A stretch of 64,000 nt of DNA from Panacibacter microcysteis (GCF_015831355.1 NZ_JADWYR010000003.1:248001-312000), one strand, 5' to 3'. Counted from the first letter of the stretch, positions 34,010 to 44,289 are shown. Numbers and translations are program-made. Notes: generated from the letters alone by a model not told the origin.

Positions 34010-35794
34010 TTAATCGAGTTTCAGCACTGCTAGGAAGGCTTCCTGCGGTACTTCCACATTGCCAATCTGGCGCATGCGTTTCTTACCTTCTTTTTGTTTC
34101 TCGAGCAGCTTACGTTTACGGCTGATATCGCCACCATAACATTTCGCGGTTACATCTTTACGCATAGCGCTGATGTTTTCGCGTGCAATAACTTTTGCGC
34201 CGATGGCAGCCTGTATGGCAATCTGGAACTGCTGTCTTGGCAATAACTCTTTCAGTTTTTCGCAAAGCTTGCGCCCAAAATCCTGTGCGCGGCTGCGGTG
34301 TATGAGTGCACTGAGCGCATCTACTTTATCGCTGTTGAGCAGGATATCCATTTTTACAATGTCTGCCTCGCGGTAGCCGATGGGTGAGTAGTCAAAAGAA
34401 GCGTAGCCGCGTGTCTGGCTTTTGAGTTTATCATAAAAGTCAAACACGATTTCGGTTAAAGGCATCTCGAAAATCAGCTCTACACGTGTTAGTGTAAGAT
34501 AACTTTGGTTTATAAGAATGCCGCGCTTGCCAAGGCAGAGCGTCATGATATTGCCGATATAATCCGGCAGGGTAATAATCTGCGCTTTGATGAATGGTTC
34601 CTCGATCCTGTCAAGCTTTGTTGGATCGGGCATTTCAGCGGGGTTGTTGACAATAAATTTATCGCCTTTGGAAGTGTAGGCGATGAAGCTCACGTTTGGA
34701 ACGGTTGTGATGACCGTTTGGTTAAACTCACGTTCCAGCCGTTCCTGGATGATTTCCATGTGCAGCAGCCCAAGAAATCCGCAACGGAAACCAAAGCCAA
34801 GGGCCTGCGAGGTTTCGAGCTCAAAGGTGAGTGAAGCATCATTCAACTGCAGTTTTTCCATGCAATCCCGCAGTTCTTCAAACTCATCGGTATTAACGGG
34901 GAAGATACCTGCGAATACCATTGGCTTTACTTCTTCGAAGCCTTTGATCATTGGCGCCGGGTTGGCAGCCAGTGTAATGGTATCGCCCACTTTTACTTCT
35001 TTGGCTACTTTTATACCGGTAATAATGTAGCCCACATCTCCGCATTTTACTTCACTCTTTGGCGTCATACTAAGTTTTAGTACACCCACCTCATCAGCAA
35101 AATATTCTTCGCCCGTGGAAACAAACTGAATTTTATCGCCTTTTTTTATGCTGCCATTGAGAATACGATAATAAACGATGATACCCCGAAAACTGTTGAA
35201 AACACTGTCGAAGATCAGCGCCTGCAAAGGCCCGTCTTCATTGCCTTTTGGAGATGGAATACGTTCTACGATGGCTTCGAGTATACCTTCTATACCGATG
35301 CCTGATTTGCCGCTTGCGAGCAATATCTCGTTTTCTTTACAGCCAATCAGGTCCATGATCTGGTCTTTTACTTCAGGAATCATGGCGCCATCCATATCGA
35401 TCTTATTGATCACCGGAATGATCTCCAGATTATTATCGAGCGCCAGGTAAAGATTACTGATGGTTTGGGCCTGTATACCCTGCGATGCATCAACCAGCAG
35501 CAGCGCGCCTTCACACGCGGCAAGCGCACGGCTAACTTCGTAGCTAAAGTCTACGTGGCCCGGTGTATCAATGAGGTTAAGAATATATTCCTGTCCTTTA
35601 TGAAAATAGTTGATCTGAATAGCGTGGCTCTTAATAGTGATCCCTTTCTCTCTTTCAAGATCCATATCATCAAGTACCTGGTCCATCATCTGCCGTTCTG
35701 TAATCGTTTTGGTATGCTCCAGTAACCGGTCGGCCAGGGTACTCTTCCCATGATCAATGTGCGCAATTATGCAAAAATTCCTGATTTGCTTCAT
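34010..35794 (-). CDS. lepA: Elongation factor 4 (back-translocating GTPase)
   Basis: 594 residues, full length. G-domain motifs AHIDHGKST (11-19), DTPGHVDF and NKIDMDGA are intact. EF-G-like domains II, III and V follow, then the LepA-specific C-terminal domain ([31 protein letters not shown]). It acts on stalled or mistranslocated ribosomes. The gene appears monocistronic. Confidence 0.97.
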   Translation of the reverse strand: MKQIRNFCIIAHIDHGKSTLADRLLEHTKTITERQMMDQVLDDMDLEREKGITIKSHAIQINYFHKGQEYILNLIDTPGHVDFSYEVSRALAACEGALLLVDASQGIQAQTISNLYLALDNNLEIIPVINKIDMDGAMIPEVKDQIMDLIGCKENEILLASGKSGIGIEGILEAIVERIPSPKGNEDGPLQALIFDSVFNSFRGIIVYYRILNGSIKKGDKIQFVSTGEEYFADEVGVLKLSMTPKSEVKCGDVGYIITGIKVAKEVKVGDTITLAANPAPMIKGFEEVKPMVFAGIFPVNTDEFEELRDCMEKLQLNDASLTFELETSQALGFGFRCGFLGLLHMEIIQERLEREFNQTVITTVPNVSFIAYTSKGDKFIVNNPAEMPDPTKLDRIEEPFIKAQIITLPDYIGNIMTLCLGKRGILINQSYLTLTRVELIFEMPLTEIVFDFYDKLKSQTRGYASFDYSPIGYREADIVKMDILLNSDKVDALSALIHRSRAQDFGRKLCEKLKELLPRQQFQIAIQAAIGAKVIARENISAMRKDVTAKCYGGDISRKRKLLEKQKEGKKRMRQIGNVEVPQEAFLAVLKLD

Positions 35795-36018
35795 CCGTAT
35801 TTTTTAATAATGCGGCAAAGATAATCATTGGATAATGTTAATCTGAAGAATTCGTATTACCTTCACAGTAACACCAGGTTGAAACGGGCTTTTCTTCATA
35901 TTACAAATAATAATAAATTACAGATTGCTGATTATATGATTTTTACGTGCTGTTTCAGTACGTTTGATAATTCGTGCTAATGAGAATGGAAATTGTTTAC
36001 GAGCAAAACTGAAACTGA

Positions 36019-36303
36019 ATGGATTATTTTCTGCAATTACTGGAATATATTATGTGCTACCTGCACATACTTACAGCGGTGCTTATTCTCCTGAAAGCTG
36101 TTCTCGCATTTAGAAACCGTGGCGGTAATATACCTGCCATTGTTACCAGCTTCTTTCGCTTTTATTCCAAAAGCGATTTTTATATGAGTACCAATAAGGA
36201 CCGCAAAGAATACATGCTTGCAAACAATATCATTAATATTTACGTGTACACCTGGGTGTTCCTCACCGTTATATTTTTTGTTGTTTTTCACCGGTTTTGT
36301 TAA
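36019..36303 (+). CDS. Small two-helix membrane protein
   Basis: 94 residues. The first hydrophobic helix is ICYLHILTAVLILLKAVLAF-like (residues about 10-32), then a basic loop (RFYSKSDFYMSTNKDRKEY), then VYTWVFLTVIFFVVFHRF at the end. Function unknown. The last 35 bp overlap, tail to tail, the 3' end of the glycosyltransferase gene. The composition is protein-like, but the small size leaves some doubt. Confidence 0.55.
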   Translation: MDYFLQLLEYIMCYLHILTAVLILLKAVLAFRNRGGNIPAIVTSFFRFYSKSDFYMSTNKDRKEYMLANNIINIYVYTWVFLTVIFFVVFHRFC

Positions 36304-37456
36304 TGGTGCTTCGGTATAGTTCTACAAATGCGGATGCAATACCTGCTGCATTATATTTTCCTTTTGCCTGCGATGCAATGAGCGGCCTGTTGTATACATG
36401 CCTGTTTGCTGTAAGTTTCTTTAAAGCATCAGCCAGTTGTTGCTCATCGCCCACCGCTACAAGCAGGCCGTTGCTTTCATCGATTGCTTCGCGTACACCA
36501 CCGGCGTCAGACGAAACAACGGGCAGTCCGCAACACAATGCTTCCACCACTACGCAGGGAAAATTTTCATGGTTGCTAAACAGGACAAAAAAGTCTGCCT
36601 GTTGCATTTGTAACGCAACGTCAGCGTAAGCAATTTCACCTGTAAAAAACAGTTTATCTGCAATGCCGGCGGTTGCAGCCATTTCCTGCAACCCAGCCGC
36701 ATGAGGGCCGCAAAAAGTACATTGCCAGTACTTGTAATGCCTGTCAAATGTTGCAAGTGCCGTTATTATACCTGCCACATTTTTTTGTTCACTCATCGAC
36801 GATACATGTAGTAAACGCAGGGTATGATGCGGTAACGGTTCGCTGTAAAAAAACTTTGTTGTATCAACCAGGTTATGGATGGTTTTGTAAGATCTTATCT
36901 GGAACAGTGATTGCAGCCTGCTGCCAATGGTTGCAGATACATTGGTTACAGCAAGCGCATTTTCAAAAATGCGTCTGGTATTGTGCCGGAAGTATTTGCT
37001 GCGTTTAAAAAAATAATCCGGTGAGCGTTCTTCGTAATGAGAAGATTGTTCAGATACAATATAGGGAATCTTGTATGTGTACATTAACTCCAATGCCATA
37101 AGGCCGGCTTTTACAGGTACATGCACGTGAACAAGATCTGGCCTGCCATTTTGTTGTATGTAATCCTTGACAACTTTGCGGTAGAACCTGTGGTATAAAA
37201 TATTGTAGCGGATTTTATCAACAATACCTATCCCGGTTTGGCGAAAGGCAAATGAACAAATGTACTCGGTCAATCCATCTTTTTTTGTTATCGTAACTGC
37301 ATCGTCAGCCACATTTACTTTATGGCCGGTTTGCAGCACATGTATTACATCAACCGGTATAACCGATGCTACAGCAATGGCATGCCGCTGAATAAAATCG
37401 CCGTTGTACGGCTCGTGTAAATTAGGGTACCAGCTTGCCAGCCACAACACTTTCAT
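36269..37456 (-). CDS. Glycosyltransferase family 4 (GT-B fold)
   Basis: 395 residues. The N-terminal Rossmann-like domain starts MKVLWLASWYPN; the C-terminal donor-binding domain shows LLHVSSMSEQKNVAGII and the EX7E-type block (SNHENFPCVVVEALCCGLPVVSSDAGGVREAI, about 310-340). It probably transfers a sugar from a nucleotide-sugar in surface polysaccharide assembly, fitting the flippase gene 120 bp upstream. The sugar is unknown. Confidence 0.9.
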   Translation of the reverse strand: MKVLWLASWYPNLHEPYNGDFIQRHAIAVASVIPVDVIHVLQTGHKVNVADDAVTITKKDGLTEYICSFAFRQTGIGIVDKIRYNILYHRFYRKVVKDYIQQNGRPDLVHVHVPVKAGLMALELMYTYKIPYIVSEQSSHYEERSPDYFFKRSKYFRHNTRRIFENALAVTNVSATIGSRLQSLFQIRSYKTIHNLVDTTKFFYSEPLPHHTLRLLHVSSMSEQKNVAGIITALATFDRHYKYWQCTFCGPHAAGLQEMAATAGIADKLFFTGEIAYADVALQMQQADFFVLFSNHENFPCVVVEALCCGLPVVSSDAGGVREAIDESNGLLVAVGDEQQLADALKKLTANRHVYNRPLIASQAKGKYNAAGIASAFVELYRSTINKTGEKQQKI

Positions 37457-37482
37457 GATAGATTGATTAGGTAATTTTTTGG

Positions 37483-37560
37483 AGCCGGGCTATATTACTG
37501 CTATTAAGCTTTTGTTGCGTCGCACTCTTGTACTGTGTATCGCTTTGCAGCATGGTGAAA
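37483..37560 (+). repeat. Dispersed repeat copy 14 (GCGTCGC core type)
   Basis: GAGCCGGGCTATATTACTGC, TATTAAGCTTTT, core 37514-37533, then ATCGCTTTGCAGCATGG. It lies between the glycosyltransferase and flippase genes. Confidence 0.9.
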
Positions 37561-37575
37561 CCCGTTCCTGCTCTT

Positions 37576-38886
37576 CTATTTTTCTTTCACCAGCAGGTTC
37601 TTTATCCATGAATAGTCATCTTTTCGCCACCTGAAAAAATCGATAAAGTTTACCCGGTAATCTTTATAAAATACGAACAATGAATAAGCCATATTTACTG
37701 CATAGCTTACAGTGCTTACGGCTGCAGCCGCTACAATGCCGTATCGGGGAACAAACATCCATGCGCCGGCTACCATCACCACCAGTGCCATTACAGCGCC
37801 CTGCACATTTACCTTTACTTTTCCTTTACCCGAAAAATACGCAGATAACAGCACCAGCACGCTTAAGCAAAATATACCGGGAATAAGTATCAGCATGGGT
37901 GCCTGCATGGCATTGAATGTTTCTCCGAACAACTTTATAAAAAAGGCTTTACCAAAAATAAGTACCCCTGTAAAAAGCAACAGGAACAGTTGCGAGAATA
38001 AACGGGATATTACCATGATCACCGCATTCAGTCTTTCCCGGTCTATGCCACTGGCCGTGCGGGGAAACACAACACTCGCAATAATTTGTGGCACCACCAG
38101 CAGCAGTTGCCCCAGCTTTGCAACCTGTATGTAGTTGCCCATGTCTTCTGCAGTTGCGGCCGGGCTTTCATTTACAAAAAGATAATCTATCCTGTACACC
38201 AGGAAAAAAATAACATTTGCACCCAAAGCAGTAAGGGAATAACGCAGGAAATTTTTAAAAGACGTTTTCGATGGTAAACCATAGGTTCCTTCTTTGCGGT
38301 TGTATAGCAGGAACGAGCACAACAAAACTAAACCCGAGATAAAGAAAGTAAAGAAGTAGAGCGTTATCACCTGTTCTGTTTCTTTTGCTGTAGTTACCGC
38401 ATCTTTAGACGGGATAAGAAAAACGTACACAATGTTTACAATCGAAATTAGAAAGTTTGGCAGCAGGTAATTTTCTTTTGTATAATAAAGTGCCGTTGTG
38501 TAATTCATTAAAGACTGCCCGGCAATGTATAAAAAGCCATACAGTGGCCAGTTGGTATCTAAAGAAGATTGGATTGTATCATCAAAGTAAAGGTACACAC
38601 GCACTATTGCGATCATTAACAGGCCTGCAACAATGCTCCACACAGCATCAATAATGATAAGCCTGTTTCTTGGAATCATACTACCCGAGGCAAAATATGT
38701 AATACCCTGCTCAAGCCCCAGTGCCAGTACAGCCTGTGAAAAAGAAAATATAATGGTGAGAAAGTACAGACTGCCAGAACCTGCTGCCTGCAGGTATCTT
38801 GACAAAAAAATGTTTACCAGCAAAATGGAAAAAAAATAAAACCCACGCCAGAAAATACTTTGTGCCAGTAACTTTTTAAAATTCAT
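37576..38886 (-). CDS. Oligosaccharide flippase (Wzx/MATE-like polysaccharide exporter)
   Basis: 436 residues from the ATG at 38884-38886; the longer frame to 38967 adds a non-membrane stretch that looks non-coding. About 12-14 membrane helices, starting SIFWRGFYFFSILLVNIFLSRYL, in the pattern of Wzx/PST exporters that flip lipid-linked sugars across the inner membrane. Same strand as the glycosyltransferase gene, with repeat copy 14 between them. Confidence 0.86.
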   Translation of the reverse strand: MNFKKLLAQSIFWRGFYFFSILLVNIFLSRYLQAAGSGSLYFLTIIFSFSQAVLALGLEQGITYFASGSMIPRNRLIIIDAVWSIVAGLLMIAIVRVYLYFDDTIQSSLDTNWPLYGFLYIAGQSLMNYTTALYYTKENYLLPNFLISIVNIVYVFLIPSKDAVTTAKETEQVITLYFFTFFISGLVLLCSFLLYNRKEGTYGLPSKTSFKNFLRYSLTALGANVIFFLVYRIDYLFVNESPAATAEDMGNYIQVAKLGQLLLVVPQIIASVVFPRTASGIDRERLNAVIMVISRLFSQLFLLLFTGVLIFGKAFFIKLFGETFNAMQAPMLILIPGIFCLSVLVLLSAYFSGKGKVKVNVQGAVMALVVMVAGAWMFVPRYGIVAAAAVSTVSYAVNMAYSLFVFYKDYRVNFIDFFRWRKDDYSWIKNLLVKEK

Positions 38887-38957
38887 GCGTATGCTGTATG
38901 CTGCTAAAATACAACTCTTGTTACAGATAGGATGGAAGTAAGATTTACGCCGTTGCG

Positions 38958-39428
38958 TTATTCCCAAAACTTTACAGGGTAATTCATGCAGGTGTTTTGC
39001 AGGTCTTCGTGCAGCGCCGCACCAATGTGTGCAAGTGTTGCTTCGCTGAGCAATGTTTCAACAAGCGGGAAAAAAATGCGTTCTTCAAAACGAATATGTT
39101 GTTCCAGTAATGCAGCAAATGCTTTTACAGCTTCACTGGTTGGCGCATTCTTTTCAAATAAACTGATTTGGCCGCGAATCTGCCGGTGCTCATCCAGCAA
39201 ACGCTTAATATTTGTTTTGGTTGTTGTTGTAACAGGTACAGCGGGCAACAACACATTTTCTTCCGCGGCAAAATGTGCAGCAAGATCCTGCTGCCAGAGC
39301 GTTAAAATAAAAGCAGCCATGTCTTTGAGACTGGCTGCTTTGTCGAGCCCTTTTCTTAGCAGCAGTACGGCCAATAAACCGTTGTGGTGCTGTCTTGATA
39401 ATGGTTGTAATTGTATGTGTCTTTTCAT
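38958..39428 (-). CDS. Hemerythrin HHE domain protein
   Basis: 156 residues from the ATG at 39426-39428. The frame continues upstream into repeat copy 15, which must not be read as protein. The helical bundle carries the His/Glu ligands of a diiron site: SRQHHNGLL near residue 12, HFAAEENVLLPAV, LLDEHRQIR and EQHIRFEERIFFPLVE. Such proteins sense or carry O2, NO or iron. No partner gene is evident. Confidence 0.85.
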   Translation of the reverse strand: MKRHIQLQPLSRQHHNGLLAVLLLRKGLDKAASLKDMAAFILTLWQQDLAAHFAAEENVLLPAVPVTTTTKTNIKRLLDEHRQIRGQISLFEKNAPTSEAVKAFAALLEQHIRFEERIFFPLVETLLSEATLAHIGAALHEDLQNTCMNYPVKFWE

Positions 39429-39458
39429 GCTATGCCGATATTGGTAAAAGCAGGGTTG

Positions 39459-39546
39459 TGCTGCTGCATCGAAAAGCTCAGTAATGTGCTGAACGTACAA
39501 GTGAGTGACACAACCGGAGCTGCATAAAGTTACCAATGCCGGCTAC
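39459..39546 (-). repeat. Dispersed repeat copy 15 (GTGTCAC core type)
   Basis: Core 39495-39514 on the minus strand. Side flank GCTGCATCGAAAAGCTC-GTAATG is shared with copy 7; the outer end is ATGCCGGCTAC. It lies between tpiA and the hemerythrin gene. Confidence 0.88.
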
Positions 39547-39561
39547 ATAAAAAACATGTTG

Positions 39562-40323
39562 TTATTTAAGGCTGTTGATAATGGTAACAAACTCATCAGC
39601 AATTAATGATGCGCCTCCTACAAGACCGCCATCTACATCTGGCTGTGAGAAAATTTCTTTTGCATTACCGGCCTTTACGCTGCCGCCGTAGAGTATGCTG
39701 GTGTTGGCTGCAACTTCTTCGCCATACTGCTTTGCCAAAACAGCACGCAGGTGTGCATGCATTTCCTGTGCCTGTGCACTGGTAGCCGTTTTGCCGGTAC
39801 CAATGGCCCAGATAGGCTCATATGCAATAACCACTTTTTGTAACTGTTCTGCAGACAAATGAAAAAGTGATTCTTCCAGTTGTTTGGCCACAAATTCATT
39901 TTGTGTACCGGCTTCGCGAATGTCTAACGGCTCGCCGCAACAAAAGATGGGCGTGATATTATACTCAAGACAAATGTTTACTTTATCTGCCAGTAACTGG
40001 TTGCTTTCGTTGAAATATTCGCGGCGTTCTGAATGGCCCAGCACTACAACGCTGATGCCGATTGACTGCAGCATTTCAACAGATGTTTCGCCGGTATACG
40101 CACCGCTTTTCTTGCTGTAACAGTTTTGTGCGGCAATGAAAACATTGTTTTTGCCTTCAACTTTTTGCTGTGCCATAGCCAGGTATGGAAAAGGCACTGC
40201 AAATACTACCTGCTGGTCTGCACCAAGAGAATGCGGTTGGGCAATAATTGCATCCAGCAGTGCTTCTCCCTGCTTTATTGTAAGATTCATTTTCCAGTTG
40301 GCTGCGGCGATTTGTTTTCTCAT
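39562..40323 (-). CDS. tpiA: Triosephosphate isomerase
   Basis: 253 residues from the ATG at 40321-40323, beginning MRKQIAAANWKMN, the standard N-terminus. The frame runs upstream but those residues are not family sequence. Active site: Asn and Lys in NWKMN, His in VLGHSERR, Glu in YEPIWAIGTGKTA, and the phosphate loop LYGGSVKAGN. Links dihydroxyacetone phosphate and glyceraldehyde 3-phosphate in glycolysis. It follows the GlmU-family gene by 28 bp. Confidence 0.97.
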   Translation of the reverse strand: MRKQIAAANWKMNLTIKQGEALLDAIIAQPHSLGADQQVVFAVPFPYLAMAQQKVEGKNNVFIAAQNCYSKKSGAYTGETSVEMLQSIGISVVVLGHSERREYFNESNQLLADKVNICLEYNITPIFCCGEPLDIREAGTQNEFVAKQLEESLFHLSAEQLQKVVIAYEPIWAIGTGKTATSAQAQEMHAHLRAVLAKQYGEEVAANTSILYGGSVKAGNAKEIFSQPDVDGGLVGGASLIADEFVTIINSLK

Positions 40324-40351
40324 AACAATGGTTGTATTTCTCTTTTTAATT

Positions 40352-41515
40352 TTATGTGGTCTCAAAGATATACTGCAAAACTTTTTTTTCAGCATCTGTA
40401 AGTGAGCGGCCTTTCATTTTTTTCCAGTTGTCTATGTCTTTGAAGCTCTTTTCCAGCTCATATTTTGTTATGCCTTTGCCACCCCACTGAAAATCGGGAA
40501 TGTATTTTGGCAGCAGACCGTCTCCAAAAATATTGCAGCAGGTGCCGATAACGCTACCGGTATTGATAGAAGAATTGATGGCCGTGCGGGAATAATCTCC
40601 CATCACAAAGCCACATTTCATATTTGCTTCCACATAATCGTGCGCTACTTTATTCCACATCTTTACTATGCTGCCAGTATTCTTTACATTGCTGTTGCTG
40701 GTACCTGCACCAAGATTGCACCAGCGGCCAATAACTGCATCGCCAAGGTAACCATCATGTGCTTTATTGCTGTAGCCCTGTAGTACGGCATTCTTTATTT
40801 CCCCGCCTGCCACACAGTATGGCCCAAGCGTTGTGGCGCCGTATATTTTTGCACCCATTTTCAATACCGAATCGCTGCACATTGCAAACGGCCCGCGAAT
40901 GAGGCAACCTTCCATAACAACTGCGTTCCTGCCAATGTATACAGGACCGGCAGTTGCATTAATTGTAGCAAAATTTAGTGATGCACCTTCTTCAATAAAA
41001 ATGTTTCCTGCATTTATAACCTGGCAGTTTGCAGGTATTGGCAAAGAAGTTTTTTGATGACGGAGGAGATCAAAATCTTCGCGCAACATTACATCGTTGT
41101 ATTCAAAAATATCCCACCCGTGTACCAGTTTTCTTATGCTGCCACAGTCATGTTGTTTTGTAAAGAATGTATGCAGGTCTTCGGCTGTAACCTTTGCTGC
41201 ATCCAGCCTGGCGCAACCCGCAACAAGTGTGTTGTTGCTAAACAATGCTTCGCCCTCTTTCAATGCAAGTATGCGTTCAGCCAGTTTTGCATCGGGCAGT
41301 ATGGCAGCATCTATCCAGTAATGAATGTCCGGCGGAATTGTTTCGTACAGTGGTGCCAGGTAAGCATCTGTATGCACGTACACATTGCTGCCTGCGTGCA
41401 GTTGCCAGCGCTCTATCGCGGTACAGATGCCTGTACGCAGTTTAGCATTGGCGCAGGCGTTATTCAACGGGTATAAATGTTTGCGGTCAATGTTATCAAA
41501 TAATACGATGCTCAT
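40352..41515 (-). CDS. GlmU-family putative sugar-nucleotidyltransferase
   Basis: 387 residues. The N-terminal half is a degraded nucleotidyltransferase-like region lacking the clear GxGxRM signature; the C-terminal half (about 170-330) is a left-handed beta-helix of hexapeptide repeats (GPVYIGRNAVVMEGCLIRGPF, KIYGATTLGPYCVAGGEIKNAV, GYLGDAVIGRWCNLGAGTSNS). This family is widespread in Bacteroidota and annotated as GlmU-like; it may make or modify UDP-sugars. Likely co-transcribed with tpiA (28-bp gap). Confidence 0.85.
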   Translation of the reverse strand: MSIVLFDNIDRKHLYPLNNACANAKLRTGICTAIERWQLHAGSNVYVHTDAYLAPLYETIPPDIHYWIDAAILPDAKLAERILALKEGEALFSNNTLVAGCARLDAAKVTAEDLHTFFTKQHDCGSIRKLVHGWDIFEYNDVMLREDFDLLRHQKTSLPIPANCQVINAGNIFIEEGASLNFATINATAGPVYIGRNAVVMEGCLIRGPFAMCSDSVLKMGAKIYGATTLGPYCVAGGEIKNAVLQGYSNKAHDGYLGDAVIGRWCNLGAGTSNSNVKNTGSIVKMWNKVAHDYVEANMKCGFVMGDYSRTAINSSINTGSVIGTCCNIFGDGLLPKYIPDFQWGGKGITKYELEKSFKDIDNWKKMKGRSLTDAEKKVLQYIFETT

Positions 41516-41548
41516 TTATTATCCACAATTTGTAAAGTAAATGTTAGA

Positions 41549-42778
41549 ATGAAGATAATTGCAAAGTTATGTAACCTCATTTCTTTTATTTTGCCGCTTT
41601 CCCCAATTACAGATAACTCGTTAATAAAAGTGAACAGATCGATCTATATATTACTGTTTTTTCTTGTTGCATTTGGCTGCGGCCAGAGTAGTGACAATAA
41701 AAGCAAACTAACATCCGCAAGTAATGATATTACTGATTCTTTATACAGGCCGTTAACAGCCGCTGAGGTAAAAAGATATGGCAGTGCAGTAGAGCATTTT
41801 TATAATAAACGGTTGGTGGCAACAGGTTTTAACGGCAGCTTTCTCGTGGCAAAAAACGGGGAGATACTGTATGAAGATTACAAAGGCTTTTACGATTTTA
41901 AAACAAAGCAGCCTGTTGATGAACATTCGGCGTTTCACCTGGCATCTATCTCCAAAACTTTTACTGCCATGACGGTGCTGAAGCTTTGGGAAGAAAGCAG
42001 GTTAAACCTTGATGACAGCCTGCAAAAATTTTTCCCTCAGTTGCCTTATCATGGGGTTACGGTAAAAATGTTGCTGAACCACCGCAGCGGTTTGCCGAAT
42101 TACCTGTACTTTATGGATTCTGCATGGGATAAGAAAAGAAAAGCCACCAACTGGGATGTTGTAAATTATATGATCGCCCATAAGCCGCTTGCAGATGCTA
42201 TGCCCGACCGTGTATACCATTATTGCAATACCAACTTCGTGCTGCTGGCGCTCATCGTGGAGATCGTAACCAACAAGCCGTTCCCCACCTACATGAAAGA
42301 CAGCGTCTTTACACCGCTCGGTTTAAAAGATACTTACGTTTTTTCCAGTGCAGATACTGCCCGTTATAATCCTACATATTCTGTAACCAAACCGTTTATG
42401 ATGGATCACCTGGACTGTACTTATGGTGATAAAAATGTGTACAGCACAGCAAGGGACCTGCTAACATGGGACAAAGTATTGTTTGAAAACAAATTTGTAC
42501 GCAAATCCACCGCCGAAATGGCCTATGAACCATATAGTTTTGAAAAACGCACCATGCACAACTACGGCCTTGGCTGGCATTTGTACTTTAACAACGGCGA
42601 TACGATCATTTATCACAATGGTAAATGGCACGGAAGCAACACCGTTTTCACAAGACTTGTACAAGATACCGCGGTACTCATTGTGTTAGGCAACAAACTT
42701 AATCGCAACATATACACCGCAAAAGATATGCAGGGCATTTTTACCGGTAAAACAGATACCGGTACGCTCGAAGAATAA
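41549..42778 (+). CDS. Serine hydrolase, beta-lactamase/DD-peptidase family, lipoprotein
   Basis: 409 residues if the ATG at 41549 is used. The lipoprotein signal with lipobox VAFGC (Cys44) starts nearer a GTG at 41630, which would give 382 residues; both remain possible. The class C/penicillin-binding fold is supported by SISK (Ser133-Lys136), YCN (Tyr225-Asn227) and a C-terminal HNG in IIYHNGKWHGS. The substrate is unknown; such proteins include esterases, D-aminopeptidases and lactamases. Located in the periplasm or outer membrane. Confidence 0.85.
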   Translation: MKIIAKLCNLISFILPLSPITDNSLIKVNRSIYILLFFLVAFGCGQSSDNKSKLTSASNDITDSLYRPLTAAEVKRYGSAVEHFYNKRLVATGFNGSFLVAKNGEILYEDYKGFYDFKTKQPVDEHSAFHLASISKTFTAMTVLKLWEESRLNLDDSLQKFFPQLPYHGVTVKMLLNHRSGLPNYLYFMDSAWDKKRKATNWDVVNYMIAHKPLADAMPDRVYHYCNTNFVLLALIVEIVTNKPFPTYMKDSVFTPLGLKDTYVFSSADTARYNPTYSVTKPFMMDHLDCTYGDKNVYSTARDLLTWDKVLFENKFVRKSTAEMAYEPYSFEKRTMHNYGLGWHLYFNNGDTIIYHNGKWHGSNTVFTRLVQDTAVLIVLGNKLNRNIYTAKDMQGIFTGKTDTGTLEE

Positions 42779-42807
42779 AGCCGTTATCTAAAATACAAGT
42801 AATTTTT

Positions 42808-42880
42808 CAGCAATAGTTTTTTATGGCATCGCCTGTTGTGTCACTCACTTGTACGTCCCTTTTTTATGGCAACTGCAGCG
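42808..42880 (+). repeat. Dispersed repeat copy 16 (GTGTCAC core type)
   Basis: CAGCAATAGTTTTTTATGGC, ATCGCCT, core 42835-42854, then TTTTTTATGGCAACTGCAGCG. It lies in the gap between the converging serine hydrolase and dodecin genes. Confidence 0.88.
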
Positions 42881-42923
42881 TTTCGTATACATGGTCATAC
42901 ACAGGCGCATCCGGCAAATAAAA

Positions 42924-42945
42924 CAGCCTGCACAAGTGCAGGCTG
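42924..42945 (-). terminator. Hairpin terminator of the dodecin gene
   Basis: CAGCCTGCAC (42924-42933), loop AA, GTGCAGGCTG (42936-42945); on the minus strand it is followed by TTTTATTT. The stem is a perfect 10 bp. Confidence 0.8.
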
Positions 42946-42968
42946 CCAAACATAAAACATATTACGCT

Positions 42969-43181
42969 CTACAAAGGCGCCGAATCTAGTCTGAAAGAGA
43001 TATTACAGATTACGCCAAACGTAGTAATCTTTCCATCCTTTACATGTGCTTTGATGTCTTTAACCCACACCGAGTCAATGTTGCGGATTGTTCTTGAGGC
43101 TTCTTTTACTGCATTCTTTACGGCATCATCTATACTAACGTCTGAGGATGCGATTACTTCAATAACTTTTACCAGTGGCAT
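42969..43181 (-). CDS. Dodecin family flavin-binding protein
   Basis: 70 residues, the standard size. KVIEVIASSDVSIDDAVKNAVKEASRTIRNIDSVWVKDIKAHV is the single family domain, forming a beta-alpha-beta-beta subunit of a hollow dodecamer that stores flavins. Single gene with its own terminator. Confidence 0.93.
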   Translation of the reverse strand: MPLVKVIEVIASSDVSIDDAVKNAVKEASRTIRNIDSVWVKDIKAHVKDGKITTFGVICNISFRLDSAPL

Positions 43182-43279
43182 AGCAATGTTTTAATTTTAC
43201 GAGTTAATGTTGGCAAGCGGAAGATACAAAAGCACCTTTAATTAAATCAACAAACTGTTGAAATTTTTACAGGTACTCC

Positions 43280-44137
43280 TTAAGTGGTAGCCACCTCTTT
43301 TTCCCAGCCGGTTTCTTTTAAAGCAGGGTCTTTTTCTTTCTTTAAAAAGTCCCCGTCATTTGCGGCGCCGCCAATGGCAGAATCCATAAGGGCACTGTCT
43401 GGCACAACCTGCACCGGCTCTCTCCACGATGTGCTTTCATCGTTGTAAGCAGGATTGCTGAGAGAGTTGTAGCAGGAAATCAGGGACCATCTTGGTCTGT
43501 CGCTCAGGTTGGCTTCGCTGCGGTGTAAGATATTACTGTGGAAAAACAATGCATCACCAGGTTCAAGTTCTACATACACATGCTCCATTGTTTGCAGCGC
43601 ATTGTTTACCATGGTCATATCTGCACCTACCTGCTCGCCTGCAAAGCCATGATTTACGCGGCCTAACTTATGCGTGCCTTTAATGACCTGCAGGCATCCG
43701 TTGGCTTTGTTGGCTTCTGTAAGAGCGATCATCACACTTACGAGCTGGTCAGGAAAAAGGAACTGGTTTTTATACCAATAGCCATAATCCTGGTGCCACT
43801 CCCAAGCGCCTCCAACCTTTGGTTCTTTTTGCATCAGCTTTGTGTGAAAATGGCATACAGGTGCATCGCTGTCCAGCAGCTTTGCTACAGAATGTACCAT
43901 GCGTTCGCTGCGCAGCAACATGCTGTACACATCGTTACCGGGAGTAAACCATAGCGTAAGCTTTGTTTTACGACCGGTCTGGTCATTAAGATCAACTGCA
44001 TTTTGTTTTACAACACTGTCGCCGGTAGCAATTCCGTACAGCTTGTCAATTTCTTCTTTATTGAAGAAGTTTTTTACAATTACAAACCCGTCTTTATGAA
44101 AGGCTTTAACTTCTGCATCGTTGAGTACATGTGGCAT
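43280..44137 (-). CDS. Phytanoyl-CoA dioxygenase (PhyH) family oxygenase
   Basis: 285 residues. Fe(II)/2-oxoglutarate site: His115 and Asp117 (WEWHQDYGYW), then the distal His205 with SEANLSDRPRWSL, where Arg binds 2-oxoglutarate. It hydroxylates a small or lipid substrate that cannot be deduced; bacterial members include ectoine hydroxylases. The C-terminal tail (about 255-285) is charged and probably flexible. Divergent from the ribosomal protein operon. Confidence 0.88.
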   Translation of the reverse strand: MPHVLNDAEVKAFHKDGFVIVKNFFNKEEIDKLYGIATGDSVVKQNAVDLNDQTGRKTKLTLWFTPGNDVYSMLLRSERMVHSVAKLLDSDAPVCHFHTKLMQKEPKVGGAWEWHQDYGYWYKNQFLFPDQLVSVMIALTEANKANGCLQVIKGTHKLGRVNHGFAGEQVGADMTMVNNALQTMEHVYVELEPGDALFFHSNILHRSEANLSDRPRWSLISCYNSLSNPAYNDESTSWREPVQVVPDSALMDSAIGGAANDGDFLKKEKDPALKETGWEKEVATT

Positions 44138-44289
44138 AAAAATGTATTTTTCGTTAGGAGCGCTAAAGTTAAGCAGTGCCGGCTGATATTTGCGTAACCG
44201 GGCAGGTTTTTAAGAATTTGGTTATAGCAAAATCTGCTATTTATAAGAATATGACAGATAACGGGTTCAGGCACCCTTGCCCACTTTTT

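Noticed and set aside
36037-36291. Minus-strand 84-codon frame opposite the small two-helix protein
   Set aside because: The plus-strand frame has two clean membrane helices; the minus-strand one is hydrophilic and shows no start context.
39429-39536. N-terminal extension of the hemerythrin protein through repeat copy 15
   Set aside because: The extra residues are encoded by the dispersed repeat; the domain begins at the ATG at 39428.
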